Assembly: GCA_914767715.1 (NCBI GenBank)
Contig: OU612065.1
Coordinates: 16,988,001-17,052,000, forward strand
Source: Membranipora membranacea
Lineage: Eukaryota > Bryozoa > Gymnolaemata > Cheilostomatida > Membraniporidae
DNA length: 64,000 nt
Direction of reading: 5' to 3'
Shown here: positions 43,801 to 57,400 of the stretch, one piece after another
Numbering within the stretch: the first letter of the stretch is position 1
Layout of the letters: each line of letters starts with the position of its first letter
Notes under the pieces: model-generated
Told to the model about the DNA's origin: nothing
Database searches by the model: none
What the model saw: only the letters and a program-made list of their open reading frames with translations
Made by a program: the position numbers and the translations under genes

Positions 43801-46800
43801 TAAACTTTATTCTTCATGACTTTATTGTTGATAACTACCATACTAATAAACACTAATGATGATGATGATGATTTCCCAAGCCATGTGATTGGTATGCAAT
43901 GAACAAAAATGGGCGATTTTGTTTGGTAATAAGCTTGAGGTGGCGGGACGGTAAGCATGCAAGTGTGCAGATGAATGGGCTGGTATGGTGAAAGAGAGAA
44001 TGAGTACCTTCATCAAGAGTATCGACTTGTATCTGCAGAGTGTGTAAATTAGCAGCGTCTTCTGATGCTCTCACAGCCATATCATCCAGCTGCTCCTCTA
44101 AATTCATTCTGCACAAGAAAGAAATTCTATATAATTGTATCTAATTTGATAATATATCAAATTTGAATCAAATATGAGTCAGATTTAAAGGTGTCCCTTT
44201 ACCAGAGCCGTATGTAAAAAGGCAGGAAGGGAATTCCATAAGTGTCACAGAACTTCATTGATAAATTTGGGTTTTGTTTAGATGTATGTGGCTTTATGAA
44301 TTTAATCTACCATATGTTTCAGTACAGAGAAGACACACTGACACTCTTCCAAAAGGTTTCTAGTTTCCCTCAATCTAAACAGAAATAAGTACATGTCTAT
44401 TACTATAAATGTTGTTACCAAGTACAATAGGAGTTAATAAATCAGTATACATGCTTCATACATGCAATATAGACATTACTTGATGACATGCAGATTCTTG
44501 TTCTCATTTTTTACAAATCTAAGCTCATTCCAAGCAGCATCTTTGTCTTCCTGTTGGAGTTGTTTCGCCTTTGGCCTGCTAAGCTTGAGTTTTCTCTTCT
44601 TGGGTGGTCTAAAAGCAGCCATGTACTGTCTCAATGATTCTTATGGCACTATGCTTAAGATTTGGGGACAATTTCTTCAGCGTTCTGCTGGTGAGTAATA
44701 ATCACATGTGAAGCTAGGCAGGTGTATCCTTTGGGAGGCAAGCAAGGAGTGTTTCCCCTCTACAACTCTTGGCATTGTAGGGATAAATAACAAATCGCAA
44801 TACCAAATAAAGATATCAAATAAAAAAGTCATAATGAACTAAATATGTTACAAACGATATCAGACATGATTTTTAACCAAAAAAGACTGTCTAAAGTGTA
44901 CAGCTAAATTTGAAATAAACACAATAAATGAACGATAACTAAAGCTCAATATCCACATGCTTACCTATGATACAGCCTTGTAATGCTAATGACAGCAAAT
45001 CGAATGCAACCATGTTAAAGAATCACCTTGAAACCACTGGATGCTGCTGCCTTCCACAATAGTATCCCAATTCACGACATAGGTGTGGGCTTTATTTGAA
45101 TGCCACGAATCTCAATTGGAGCAGCTTGAATTCTCGATCTTTATTATGGCAAACTGTATTACACCCAGAATGATGGTAGATTTCTGATTTTGTTCCCTCA
45201 TGTGCTAAAGCTTTGTGAGACTTTTTTTATATTGTAGTGGGGTATTAAAAACCTAGTGGGCAGAGATAATTTGAATCGTTGATTATTGATGTTTTGTCAT
45301 TCTCCGGTCATCTAATTGAATCCACTTACCTTCCTAGTTCATCCTCAGCTACTTTCAGTTGTTCCCTTACTAGTTTATAACTAGTCAGTAAGTTCTTTAG
45401 TCTGGTCAGCCTTCGCTGATGGGCCTGTTTCAATGCGTCCAATTGTGATTCCTGTATCAGAAAAGTGCAAAGTACAAAATAGTGGATATTTCAACTATAT
45501 TGAGCAATAGAAAGTCTCTGCTGCCACAACACTCAAGTATATAGCTGTTTTTGATTGTGTAGACTCATTAATTTCTCTAGTACGCTATACAGTTTCATGG
45601 AAGAGTGAAGGATTAAAACGTAATATCCGGCAAGTTTCCATTCCTCCAAACAGATTGCTTATAAGATAACCATAGGTCGATTTGAATTGAAAATCATTTA
45701 TATCTGGCTGCAAACAAAAATCTATTACATACAAAATCCAGCGTTGGTGTAAGCGTGTTGCAGTCACTTTTAATAACATCTAGAGTCTTAAATTGCACTT
45801 TTAAATTATTCATTTGTACGCGTCTATCGCACCTCTGTGCACTTAATTTTTCATTGTGCACTTCTTTATGAGACACCCCACCTTTAGTTGAAGTCTGATC
45901 TCAGTCTGCTCCAGTTTGGCTTCTGTTAATTTACATTTCTTCACCAGCTCTTGCTGTTTGAGGCTGACTCCGTTTTCAGATCTAGATCGGACGTGTTTAT
46001 GCTTCCTTCCACCACCTCGCTGCTGATGAGAGGGATTGATATCACCAGTTGTATCGCTGTCAGAACCGCCCTCTATGTAATCATACTCTGTCTGTTTACT
46101 CAGCCTCTCAATCACTCTGAAATTCACGGTCAAAGTCATCAATAAGAAGGAAACACGTACCAGTGTCCCAGCGTACAATATTATGCGATTGAGGAAATAA
46201 ATTTGTCCCAATGTCAATCAGGCCACAGTGACTCTTTCTCTCAAATGTGCATCTTGCTCAATTTTAGAAATATTCATACACATTCACTCTCTACAGTACT
46301 CCAAACTACCTATTCAAAACTTCAAAATTTCAGAAGCAATAAATTGAAGATAAAGTTTGTTTGCTAGTTGGCTTTCTTTACACCTCAGTCATACCTGTTC
46401 TTATCATGCAGTCTCTCCCTCAGTTTCTCGTTTTCTCTCTCCATGTTGTATAATCTTGTAGTCCATTTCTCATCCTGTAGATCTTGTGTATCTATAATAC
46501 TTGAGTCCTTATCTGTCTGTTCTCCATGGAGTCGTAACTCATCTCGCTCATCCTCAACATTACGAAGCCTCTAACAACCAAAACGCTCAATTTATCGTAC
46601 AGACGTTACAGTAGATCATCATTACCATAAAGTGCTGCCATTGTTGTCCATTCATATGCTTACTATTCAGGTCGAATCAAAGTAATATATACTTTAACAA
46701 TAAGCCTCAAAATTTGGAATTCACGTTCTTCCTGTAAGGTGTTCAAGACTCCTAAATTCCATGATTACATCCACTTACTTACCTTACTACATACATTTCC

Positions 46801-49800
46801 TCCAAAATGAACCAGGATGTTGAATGGTAAACATATTCCTATCTAAATAAATAAACTTACCTGTTCTAGTGAGTCAATTCTATTCAGATGATCCTGCTCA
46901 TTCTGTCTCAAATAATTCAATTCATCGGTCAGTTTTCTATTGAGCTACAATGACAAGAGAAATCTCAATTAAATATCAATAAATTAATCGTGAGAAAAAC
47001 AGAGCTTGGTTACCCAGTGATGACCGATGTAAGTTATTAATATGGAACAGTAAATCAATGGTCTCTTCTCTGATGAGATGGATGGATAGATGGATAATGG
47101 GTGGGAAATTTCTTCAATCTATGTACCTGAAACTGTTGATCAGTTTGTTTAGCGTGTTCGGAGTCGCAGTCCTTCAGCATTTTCTCTGTGTTCTTTTGTA
47201 GGTCTTCCATCTGACGTATAATAGCCTCCCTCTGTAGGGCGTTAGATTCACATTTATGATGAGTCGCCCACAGATCACTCAACTCTCTCCTACATACAAT
47301 CAATAAATCTAAGCTTACAATTTTTACTTTTTATTTAAGACAAGCTTGTGTGCTGTACAGGAACAAGCTATACATTGAAGTGAGGCATCTCTCAGGTTGG
47401 ATGAAATACTTGATATAATTCTTACAGCTCAGCGTAAAAAAAACATTGTGGGTTGGATAGAGCAGAAGGGTATCTTACAGCTTCCATTTAGAAAATTGCT
47501 ATTCTAACTATTGATACCAATATTACTGTGGGAATGTGATAACAATGTATGCCTAAGAATATCAGGAACAAAAATTGAATAAAATCTACCTCAAAGCCCA
47601 GAGTTGCAAGCAATTTATTGACAAAAATATGTAAATTCATGTAACATCAATGCATGTAATAGATACTTTTTATATTCGCCTCCATGCTAAGTACGCCAAT
47701 GAAAATATCGAGCTCTTACCTGGTAGCATCTAGCTCCTTAGCTTTGCTTTTCAGCTCAGTGGTTATCTTTTTCAGCTGTGATTCATATCGCTTTGCCAAA
47801 TCAGCTAACCTCGTTTCCTATGGGGAAAAAATCACTCTCAGTGGTGACAATGGTTATCATTATCATTTCAGAGATGAACCAGACATCCGATATGGCATCC
47901 GATATCTGTCAGAAATATGAGTTCAGATGCCCGCCAACCCACTCACACACGCTATCTACAACTCTTACACGACATCATTACCCAAGAGGAAGAAAATGTA
48001 CATTGGAATTTAAAATTCTCACTCTTGTTGATGACAAACTCATCAAATTTTTGTTTTGTCAAACATAGACTTGTCGACATAGCTTACGCAAGTTAGTTTC
48101 AAAAGTCATTTTTTGCTAGAATTTAAACCCATTCAGTCATTCTGGCCAGGTCGCTTAGTTCAACACTGTGAATGCTGGCCATCTTGTAGGGTATTCTTAA
48201 CGCACCCACTATATTTCTATATTAGGCACAAAGAAATAATGTTGAAGTAATTATTAGACACGGCACATCTAGTGTAAATACCTTAGTATATACCGTATTC
48301 ATCTGATCTTTGAGAGCTTTGATCTCCTCAGTGTGAGCTCGATTCTCATCTTCTGACTTTAGAAGATTACTGCTGACTCGATCAAACTCCACGCTGGACT
48401 TACTCAACTCATCCTGCAATCTCTCACATGTCTGTGTCAACTCATCTACACAGATCATAAAAATATACACAGCATATCATGAGACAATAATTTATATTAT
48501 CTGCACATTTACGTATTCGGGCGAAGAGAGCACAACTACTGCATTCTCAAATTGGCTGTTGTGACGTATCAGTGTTGTCCCAAACACCCTCGTTGTATGA
48601 GCAAATTTGGCATTCTCACCATATGCAAAAATCAAAAAAATCAGGTAATCTTATTTTTAGAACACACATTTCTAAAATGCTCTAAAACATCTCATTTTTA
48701 TCGAAAGCACTCAACTCCACTGCACCCCTTCAAAAAATCAGTTTCTTGCTCTTTACATTCTTGAGGACAGGGGACCTTTTAAAAAAAATTTCAATGTCTT
48801 TCTGTCACTGTTCCTAGAGATTTTTTAAATGACAATGACTCAAGGTTGAGTGTATTTAAGACTAACATTAGGCTCACTAGATAAGCAGATTTCAATTTAA
48901 CAAACATGGACTTGATAAAATATCAAACGACAACCTCTCATGATTATTCCAAAAGCAGGTTTACAAATATTGGTTTGAATTAGATTTTATAGGTTGAATT
49001 TTATCCCTCACCAACTGTTGACATGAGACTAGTATTCCGTTGCTCATATTCAGATTTCTCGGACTCAATCTGTCTCTTTATTTCAGTCAGCTCATCTATA
49101 ATCCTGGCTTTCTCTGTTTGCTGGCGAGCTACCTCATCATGTAGCTCTAATTTCCTATAACATATGATCGCTACGTCGGTAATTTCAATCAATGGCTCAC
49201 AATGCATAGGTAATAGCTTCGAAAAGTATTTTGGCAATTGCAGTTATTGACAAACCTTGTTAAAACCGAGCATACATTGTTTGCCCACTTGCACCTAGCA
49301 TTATATGAACCTAAGTTCACCACACAATAAATCCACAGCACATTGTTAACAGTGGACTGACTACACAAACTACCAGAATCTCTCCTACCCATAGACTTAA
49401 TAAGTCTATGCTCCTACCCTAACAATAGGATTATTCAATACCATACTGACTGTGTCATTGCTACAGAGCCGGCGATCAAAAATAACAGAATCGTTTACAA
49501 TATATATTGTTTGAACAAAATTTGACACATAGAGATGGTGCCATTACTTGTGGTTGCCGAAATCTAGTTCCTGACTTTGTTGGTCAAAAACTCTCTGGAG
49601 CTCCAATATTCTCTCATCTTTTAGTCTCAAGATATCTAAAACCTTCCGGTCCTTTTCCTCTGTCTTTTGTTTTTCCCTTAGATAATAAATCAAAATATAT
49701 GTATGTATAAGAAAATAACATTTCTAACAATTCAAGATGCATACTATAAGATGAATCACTTGCCGACAAATATGTTATGAGATTTGTGTGAGTTTGGATA

Positions 49801-51231
49801 ATACGATTTGTCTAGTCTATGGTTAGACACATAGATTTGATAATAATAATATTTAATCTAATAACGTAATATTATTAACAAGCTGTACGCTCAATGATGA
49901 TAACTCTGGCTATTAAGTCAGCTACCAACAAGTTTTTAATGTTTTGTTTACCTTTCAACAACAAGAGCTACAGCTTCAGTGACATCCGGTGACGCTACCT
50001 GTAATTTCTTCCACAGCGACCAAACAAACTCCTTGTCAACCTGTCAAAGAATTGCAAGCAGCAAGTGTTAGGCATGTTTATCACTGCACTGACAATGCAA
50101 ATGGTCCTATAATATAGGCAAGCGAGTAGATTCGATAACATAAGATTTAAATTGCCATCAGAATTGCTACATTTTCATCTTTCATGCAACAAAATGTACG
50201 CAAATATTAATTCCCAAAAATCACTGTTTGAGGCTGATGTAGAACAAGTTTAATCCAATTGCCTGCATTCCTGTTGATCGGGAGCGACTCGGAATGCAGG
50301 CAAATGGACCAAACTTGCTCTAAGGCTGATGCAAAATAAAATTTAGAGATGTTGACTGGAAATCTGAAGTTACCTGACACTGAGCTAAATCTTCCTGGAG
50401 TCGGATATTCTCCTCTCTCAGCTTTTTGACATCCAATGGACCTGCATCTGAGACTAGAAATATGACAGGTGATGACACCATAAAAAGTAATAGACCTATT
50501 TAAGAATATCGCATGATATTAACGAAATTTTCAATATTTCATCATTTTGTTGTTGCAGAGCATTTGAGTTAGACCTAACTAAGGGATGCTGCACTGAGAA
50601 CCAACCCCCAACCCGGATGCCTATTTAACAACCACCAGATTACCCCGTGGCATCCTGTGGTTGCCAAATGGGCACTGGGACAGCCGCTAGATGCCAAATT
50701 GGCATCTGGTTGCATAAACGCATCCAGACACAAATTTGACAAAGACAGATGGGCTTGTAACAGGGGAGGTTTTAGATACTCATCATCAGGGCGTCAAACT
50801 CATCTGGATGGGCTGGTTACAAATATATCGGCTCCAAACCAGCCGGATGTGTTTGTTACAGCATATATTACCAAGATCTGTGGTGGATGGCCACACACAT
50901 TTTTAGCACAACAAGAGATCTTAGTAGGCCCCACACTAATATCATAGTCAGTGGTAACAAGGAGTTATCTTACTCATGTCCTCTATCTATGGTTAGTCTG
51001 GTTTCTGAATAAATCATTAGGCAAGACAGAGAGAATGGGCAAGAGACAGAGACACCAATATCTATAAATAGATAATAAATGGTGTTGTTGGAGAATGGAG
51101 AAACATTTTCCTTTACTTCAGTCAGGACTAGGAGAGGTCTCAGAGGGACTGTTTCTACTTATCTTACCTCTAGAATCCTGGTAAATATGAGCTGTTCCAG
51201 CACCAAATGATGATGATAGGAAGGTTGACAT
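37829..51231 (-). CDS. CNTLN: Centlein (CNTLN), centrosomal coiled-coil protein, 27 coding exons
   Basis: Minus-strand exons by high end: 51231-51168, 50453-50374, 50040-49952, 49676-49548, 49154-49012, 48445-48294, 47817-47720, 47289-47127, 46944-46861, 46570-46395, 46116-45882, 45451-45330, 44608-44480, 44108-44008, 43620-43532, 43341-43166, 42797-42502, 42122-41943, 41504-41245, 40962-40840, 40636-40539, 40099-39931, 39668-39548, 39129-38969, 38735-38499, 38245-38174, 37897-37829. All are in phase; 1271 residues, against about 1405 in human. Diagnostic blocks: DKEFVWSLWKKLQV (50-63), SYKLVREQLKVAEDELG, DKDAAWNELRF, MNLEEQLDDM, LERDVTQKRTLLEDLRLKL and SASDIDDLLNSDEED. Centlein links the centriole to the cohesion machinery (C-Nap1/Cep68) in vertebrates. 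The C-terminus is uncertain: an alternative last exon is 38109-37972. Confidence 0.93.
37972..38109 (-). CDS. CNTLN: Alternative 3'-terminal exon of centlein
   Basis: A strong acceptor (TTTTTTACAG) opens a 45-codon frame beginning VKNIIGIHHWNMTSLL and ending at a stop at 37974-37972. It joins the 38245-38174 exon in phase 0. It has no phase-0 donor to reach 37897, so it competes with that exon and gives a different C-terminus. Which is used cannot be told from sequence alone. Confidence 0.4.
   Translation of the reverse strand, partial: VKNIIGIHHWNMTSLLNDPTTLNINKKLDGCFRKSLILDFYQLSA
43856..43872. repeat. (ATG)n microsatellite
   Basis: Five to six ATG/GAT units in a centlein intron. Confidence 0.7.
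50245..50317. repeat. 27-bp hairpin in centlein intron 2
   Basis: CAAGTTTAATCCAATTGCCT and the following bases to 50271 pair with 50291-50317 (GGAATGCAGGCAAATGGACC onward) around a 19-base loop, with about three mismatches. AGGCTGATG occurs as a direct repeat just outside both arms. Confidence 0.6.
50590..50900. repeat. GGATG/TGCCAAAT-rich degenerate repeat
   Basis: Repeated GGATG, GGCATC and TGCCAAAT words, including the 17-bp palindrome GATGCCAAATTGGCATC at 50690-50706. A similar word mix occurs at 4330-4620. It is probably a decayed dispersed repeat in centlein intron 1; no open frame here looks real. Confidence 0.3.
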
Positions 51232-51490
51232 CTTCTTTAGCGTCAAAATGTTTTGGTGTGAGCCTGTTAGCCAGTACAGCAGGTTGTCTCAGTCAGGAAG
51301 AATACTCATTTGATACAGTAACAGTGTGTTACTTTTTCCACATCCAATTTTTTTTAAACTGCCGCTACACTATTTTCCTCATCCAAGCAAAGGGGTTTGG
51401 CTACACCCCCAAACCATTGGTGAATATTATCGGGATATTTACTAGTGTGCATGTTTATAGCCTCCTAATGCAAGAGTTATGGAACTGATA
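51232..51490. promoter_or_regulatory. 259-bp head-to-head promoter of CNTLN and STX8
   Basis: The two start codons face away from each other across 259 bases, so both core promoters and 5' UTRs must fit here unless upstream UTR exons exist. Visible elements are an inverted CCAAT (ATTGG, 51416-51420), an ACACCCCC KLF/Sp-type motif just before it and a T-tract. No TATA box is seen. Confidence 0.55.
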
Positions 51491-54400
51491 ATGAATGATT
51501 CCTGGTAGGTATGATCATGCAGCTAGTATGTACAAATATGGTTCTCTCAAGCACTGCAAGACCATCTATACATTGAATATTTACCTTGGGGTATCTAGAT
51601 CGCCCATGGAATGATATGAGCTTAAGATGCACTGCCAGCTGGATTTACAAACATTAATTTTTCCATGTTATATTTTTACTTTTTAATAATAATAATGAAT
51701 GAATGAATGTAGTACAATTTATTAATAGCAACCTACACTACAGTATGACCTTCCCAACTTGGCATCTTGATTTCACCATACCAAATCTTGTGGACTAGTT
51801 CTGTATAGCATCAGTTGCCAGCTTGGTGGGAGATTCAGTCCATTGCTTTCCCGTGACAGTTGGGACTGATCACTGCTACCCCTTTGATTTGAAGTACACC
51901 TCAATCACACCAAGGAGTTAAAGTCTTTAACTCCTTGATCACACCAATGAACTTCCTCCTCCATTTATCAGTGTACTCCCATCAAGGCTTACTACTATTG
52001 GTAAATTTCATAGATTAGGAGTTTAGGCCTACATTGATCCAAGGAGCACTCCTTGATTGAACTTTGCTGATTACAAACGGATGCCCACTGATGATGCCAA
52101 GTGTGGGTGCGCTGCAGTTTGCGCGGAACCAATGATAAATGACTCGGACTGCTAGGGCACTCAAAGTTTACCATTTGCTTCACTGACACAAACTACAACA
52201 CACCTGTGAATATGAGGACCCGTCTCATAGTGGGCGTTCAAATCTATAGATATCTTGTGATACTATGCTGATTGTTCGTTTAGTCCTCTCCCCAAACCAT
52301 TTAACATGATTGTTATGATTACCATTTCAGGCAACCAGATCACGCTTCCGCTTTGCGGCTAGCTCAGAAAGTTGGAGAGTCTATAGAGCAGCGAAACAGC
52401 CAGCAGAGAATATCAGCTCAGTATGGCAGAGTAAGTTATTTCAAGGAGGAGCTCCCAATTAATTTTCATTTTTTGTCAGGTTATACATCCCTGCAAACCT
52501 AGCTGGTGGTATTTTCTCGTCACCTAAGAGTACATTTCCTACCTCCTGTATCATTATGTCACGGGGATCGATTGATTTATATGTTTGTTGCTTGTTAACC
52601 TCTTTCAATAGCGGTAACCCAAAGGGTATAGGCTACAATAGCCGCAGAAATGGTGATTAGTTTCGCTAACATAACTGGATTAATTAGGAGTTATCTCACA
52701 CTACTTATCTTTCATATAGATGCGACCATGAATTGTTATGATCATTTTGCAAATATCTCACTAAAATGCCCTCTTTTAGGTAACATATGATGATGTAAGT
52801 CAATCCGACGCTGTTGTTAGCTGTTATCATTCATAGATTTAGCCCATGTTAAATCTTCTTGCGATGCTATATTTCCTTAATAATACCGCTTGTTACTGAC
52901 CCACCGCTGTGTTCCTTTCTTTCACTCGCTGGTTGAACTTTACTTTTCCTGAGTGAGTAATTATTGCACAGTTCTATATATATATCAGTAATGCTTATTC
53001 TTAGAACTATCAACGAAAACAAACAGAGGCAGTCTGAACCGGTGCAGCCCAGATGTCGAGGGAGACTCCTGGCCAACTACTACTTTCATTGTATAAGATG
53101 AGACTGCCCTAAATTATTTGGTCTTTTTTATGATGGAGAAGATCACATGACTTCTAATGTTTGCAGTTGTAGCAGGTTTTCATCTTTCAGCCCTTGAAAA
53201 TGGGCGGACCACTTTCCCCCCTTGTCCCTTTTTTCATGTGTGATGTAGTGCTGTATCATATAATGTATTATTGTACTACTATTATTATGAATTATCTGTT
53301 ACAGTATGACAGTGAGGCACGAAATGGTATGAGGCAATATAACGCTGCCGTGGAGAGTCTACGTAAAATACACATAAGGAATTCGCAAACATTTAGGCTG
53401 TAAGTACAAAACAATTTTAGGTTTAGACATATCTGTATTATGTACATATCATTGATATCAGTGTCTGTGTTACAACTGGAGCTTATTTATAAATAAGATT
53501 ACAATCCAAATTGTGAGAATTAAATAATTTTTTTAAACTTCGAAGTTTATTTTTCAGTCCACAGAGTGAGGTAGACAGGCGACAGGGAATGTTAGAAGAG
53601 CTACAAACAAAAGAGAAGCAGCTGGAACAAATGCTTCACAATGACAATCCCCTGGGGTATGTATTGTATTTTATTTTACAGATCCACAGTCCAATAAATT
53701 TTCATTTGTACCAATGCTCTGGTTTTTGACATGACGATGTGGGAGAAAACGACCTAAATTTAGAGATAGACTGACGTTTCCAATAAAATTAATGATGTAA
53801 TATTTAATTGAATCTAAGATATAGATCACCGTGTGGTTTGCAGTAAAAATCAGATAAAAAAGTAGGACAAAAACTGCCATATTTGTTACTCAAATTAGGT
53901 TCCGCTAGTAATGTTTTCAAATCAATTAAAGTTTTATAATAGTATAATATGGTACCATTATTTTCCATCAAATGGTGTATTGTGGTCCGGTGGTTACGTA
54001 ATAATGCTTGACAAAGACAGATAGCCAATCTTAATTACTTTGATTCCTAGACAGTGATTTCAAATTGGAACTCATATTTCATTTTTATTATACCCCAGAT
54101 GTTCTTGGTCTCACACTTTTATAAAATGAAACATTATGTAATGACGAAAAATGCTTTTACCTTTACCCTTTATGTCTTCACACTCTGTAGATTAACCTGT
54201 CTCAGACTGCACTGTGATTAGACAGCGCCTCAGGCCGTGAATAAGGAAGCCTTCATCTATGGTTATGATCATATTGTATTTATAATTTTTGCTCACATTG
54301 TAGCCTTGGTGGGACGTCTAGCGGTTATGGAGGTGGCAGCTCAAATCCGTGGGCTGATGAAGACGACATGGGTAACAATATGAGTGTACATGATATCAGG

Positions 54401-57400
54401 CAGCATCAACAAAACCTGGTCAAAGGTAATGTGAGGTCAGATTGAAGAGATAAATCCGGGAAGGATTATGGTGACATTCATATCAGTGTGGCTTTCGATT
54501 CAATAGAGAGTTATCTTTAGATTATAAAGGAGCAGACAATCACATATTCCATATTGCTAGTCTGGATCATAAAAACAACCTTAGGTCTGTGAATAATACC
54601 TCACCAATCTCCTGCTTGCATGAGGCATGAGGCATTTACTCATGTGTTTCTATAGATATTTCAATTGCCGATGTTTATCAATAATTATGTTCCATGTATG
54701 ACTTCAAGATGCGCTACTTGCCAATGTCTGTGCAAATCAATCTTGGTTACAAATTTGTTGTGATTTATTTATCTGTGGTCACCTAGCTAAAGGTATGTGT
54801 CAAAAACATCGCTGCTTTGAATTCTCACCTTGGCGTCCCATCTAAGTCACAGGTGGATAAGGTTTGATTATTACATCTTGTCACTGGCAGAAGGAACATT
54901 GATGAGGACACTGGCCTAAAATTGTAATCGAATCAATCTTCTATCTAAAAATTCGGTTGTATTTTTATTTACAGAGCAGGATGAGGGTATTGGTATTTTG
55001 GCAGAAGTTATTGCAAGACAGAAGAGTATGGCAGCTGACATCGGAAACGAGATAGATCGTCAGGATGGTATGACAGTTTTTCTACCAAACAACAGCTTTC
55101 AAAAAGTTGTAATTTCAACGAGCATATGTGTCATAAAACTTTTGCATCGATCAATATTTTGCCTTATGGTCTGAATCCAATAATCGTAATGACAGGTAAA
55201 TTTTTTTAATCCCTCTAGGGCCGATACACAACAGACAAAATTCTGTCATCGGAAAAAGTGACAGGATATTTGGGTAGCTGGATAAATGTTTTGCCATAAT
55301 ATGGGTTTGAAATATTCAAACATTTTTGCGGTTACAAAATTTAGTGGATGTCATAGATTCAATAGCTTCCAAAACATTTTGAAATTTTCTTATTGGGTAA
55401 ACAAGAAGAAATTGAAACCAATTCAGCGTCTCCATATAGTAAATGTTACTGTGAATAACCTCTGGCATATGGGAATTTAGCGATGTCTCTTGACCAGTGA
55501 ATGCTGGTGCTGTGACCATCTTTTCAACTGGTCAAAGGTGCCTGGTGGTTTTATGTGGGCAAACATACATATTTTAAGCAAAAGGTATGTATAAAATTTT
55601 CAGAAAAGAACACAAAGTGTGGCCCTAGACATTGGATATTGATAACCGCCTAGGTGTCCTGAAGTTACCTTAGAATCAGACTCAATACTAAACATTGCCA
55701 GGGTTTGAAAGGTTAAAGTTTCCATAAAAGTTAGTTCAACTCCATTAGCATTCCATAGACACACAAGTAAATGGTGCTATCTTTACCACTTCTAAGTGTT
55801 TACATTGAATATTTTCTGGTGGTATTTCAAAGTTACAGACCATAGTAAAGTGATGTATTTCCCTAGGTGTTCATAGGAGGTTATTAACACTTTATTGAAG
55901 TAGTATAATAATCGACAGGTGTTAGGGTATGACCAGCCCTTTAATTTACTATTACTGCCGAGTACACATAACCTAGCTACTGATTGTAAAAGACACAGCA
56001 TCTAAATTACCTCAACAATAATTTTGCTGCGTTATGTGTCTCCCATCTTCATAATAAAGGGTTATTTTCAATTGATAGCACGGGATAAAAGAGAGTCGTC
56101 CTTCCTAGTTAGTGGTCTGGATTAGCTGATGATACATCATCACCCTGGGAAAAATGATTAAGTATCAATTTGTGGGAGATAAATGTCTTACCATGCCTTA
56201 TTCACAAATATCAATAGTCAAAAATCAAAATAAAACAGGATGTGATAAATTTCTGCTTATTCCCCGACTTGACAACTGAGATGGTTACAAATATTGTGTG
56301 TACTGTCCCAGATTGTGTTACGGAAATTGCTGTTTTTTTATTACAATTAATTTGTCTGGAGCCACCTTCCTGGCGCTGCTAAGGGGTGTCATTCTGATTA
56401 GGTAATAGAAATAAAAAACTATTTTGACAAATCAAACCAAAAGTGAAGTCTGTAAATGATTCATATCGCGCCAGTCTTTTCATCTTTCTGTCATGTTTTA
56501 TCGATCCTTGATCAATGGTGTTTTTCCTAAACTAATTTTCATGGCATTATTCGAGTAGAAATGGCTATTAACTTGTATTTTGGTGTATACCTCTCTAAAA
56601 ACTGAAATTTCATACACTATCAAAATATTTGTTTTCACAACTTGAAACAAGAAAGGTGCCATTTAAACGATCCAAATTTGTAATTGTCAATCAATATTTT
56701 GACAGTTCAGTTTTTGGTGGTCTGTTGAAATCGAAAATCTTTATGTGAAACCTGCTAATAAGCAGACAGGTAGAAATATCGTCATGGTGAAGTCTTTGTT
56801 GTTCCGACTCAAATCAGATCTAAATTACTAATCAACCCCATTTTCACTCAATATTCACCACATTTTGGATCCTATTACCAATTTATTCACCGATTCCACC
56901 ATTCTACTTAGTTGGTCAAGTGGGGCAAACAAAAATGCTGAGAATCTATGTTGAGGTTAAGGCAAGGTGTGAACATCTTGATGGATTATTGTCAGGTACT
57001 TTGAAATTATAATTGGGAGATATGGAAATACAAAAAGCTACTATGGAATATTAATCTGCAGGTGCTATGGGATCAGGAAGGGTGGGATATACCCACGCTC
57101 CCTGTGATGGGTCACTGTTACGGCCCTATGGCGTACAATTCACGTGAATGCATGTCATTGATAATGAATGCAGCAGAGACTTAGAAAGAAAGGATAGAAT
57201 AGAAAGAATAATATTCTCTTATCAAAACTGATTTGTCACATACTCAAAAATCTAACACCATGTCCATGAAAATTAATATTGAAATACTCAATGGAAGAGG
57301 TACTATAGAGTGGGGAGCTTCTCTCGATATCGGATATGGTGATGGATATAAGGAGCTGAAAGTGTCAAACGTAAACTATATCAGACTTCCTGTGAAATCA

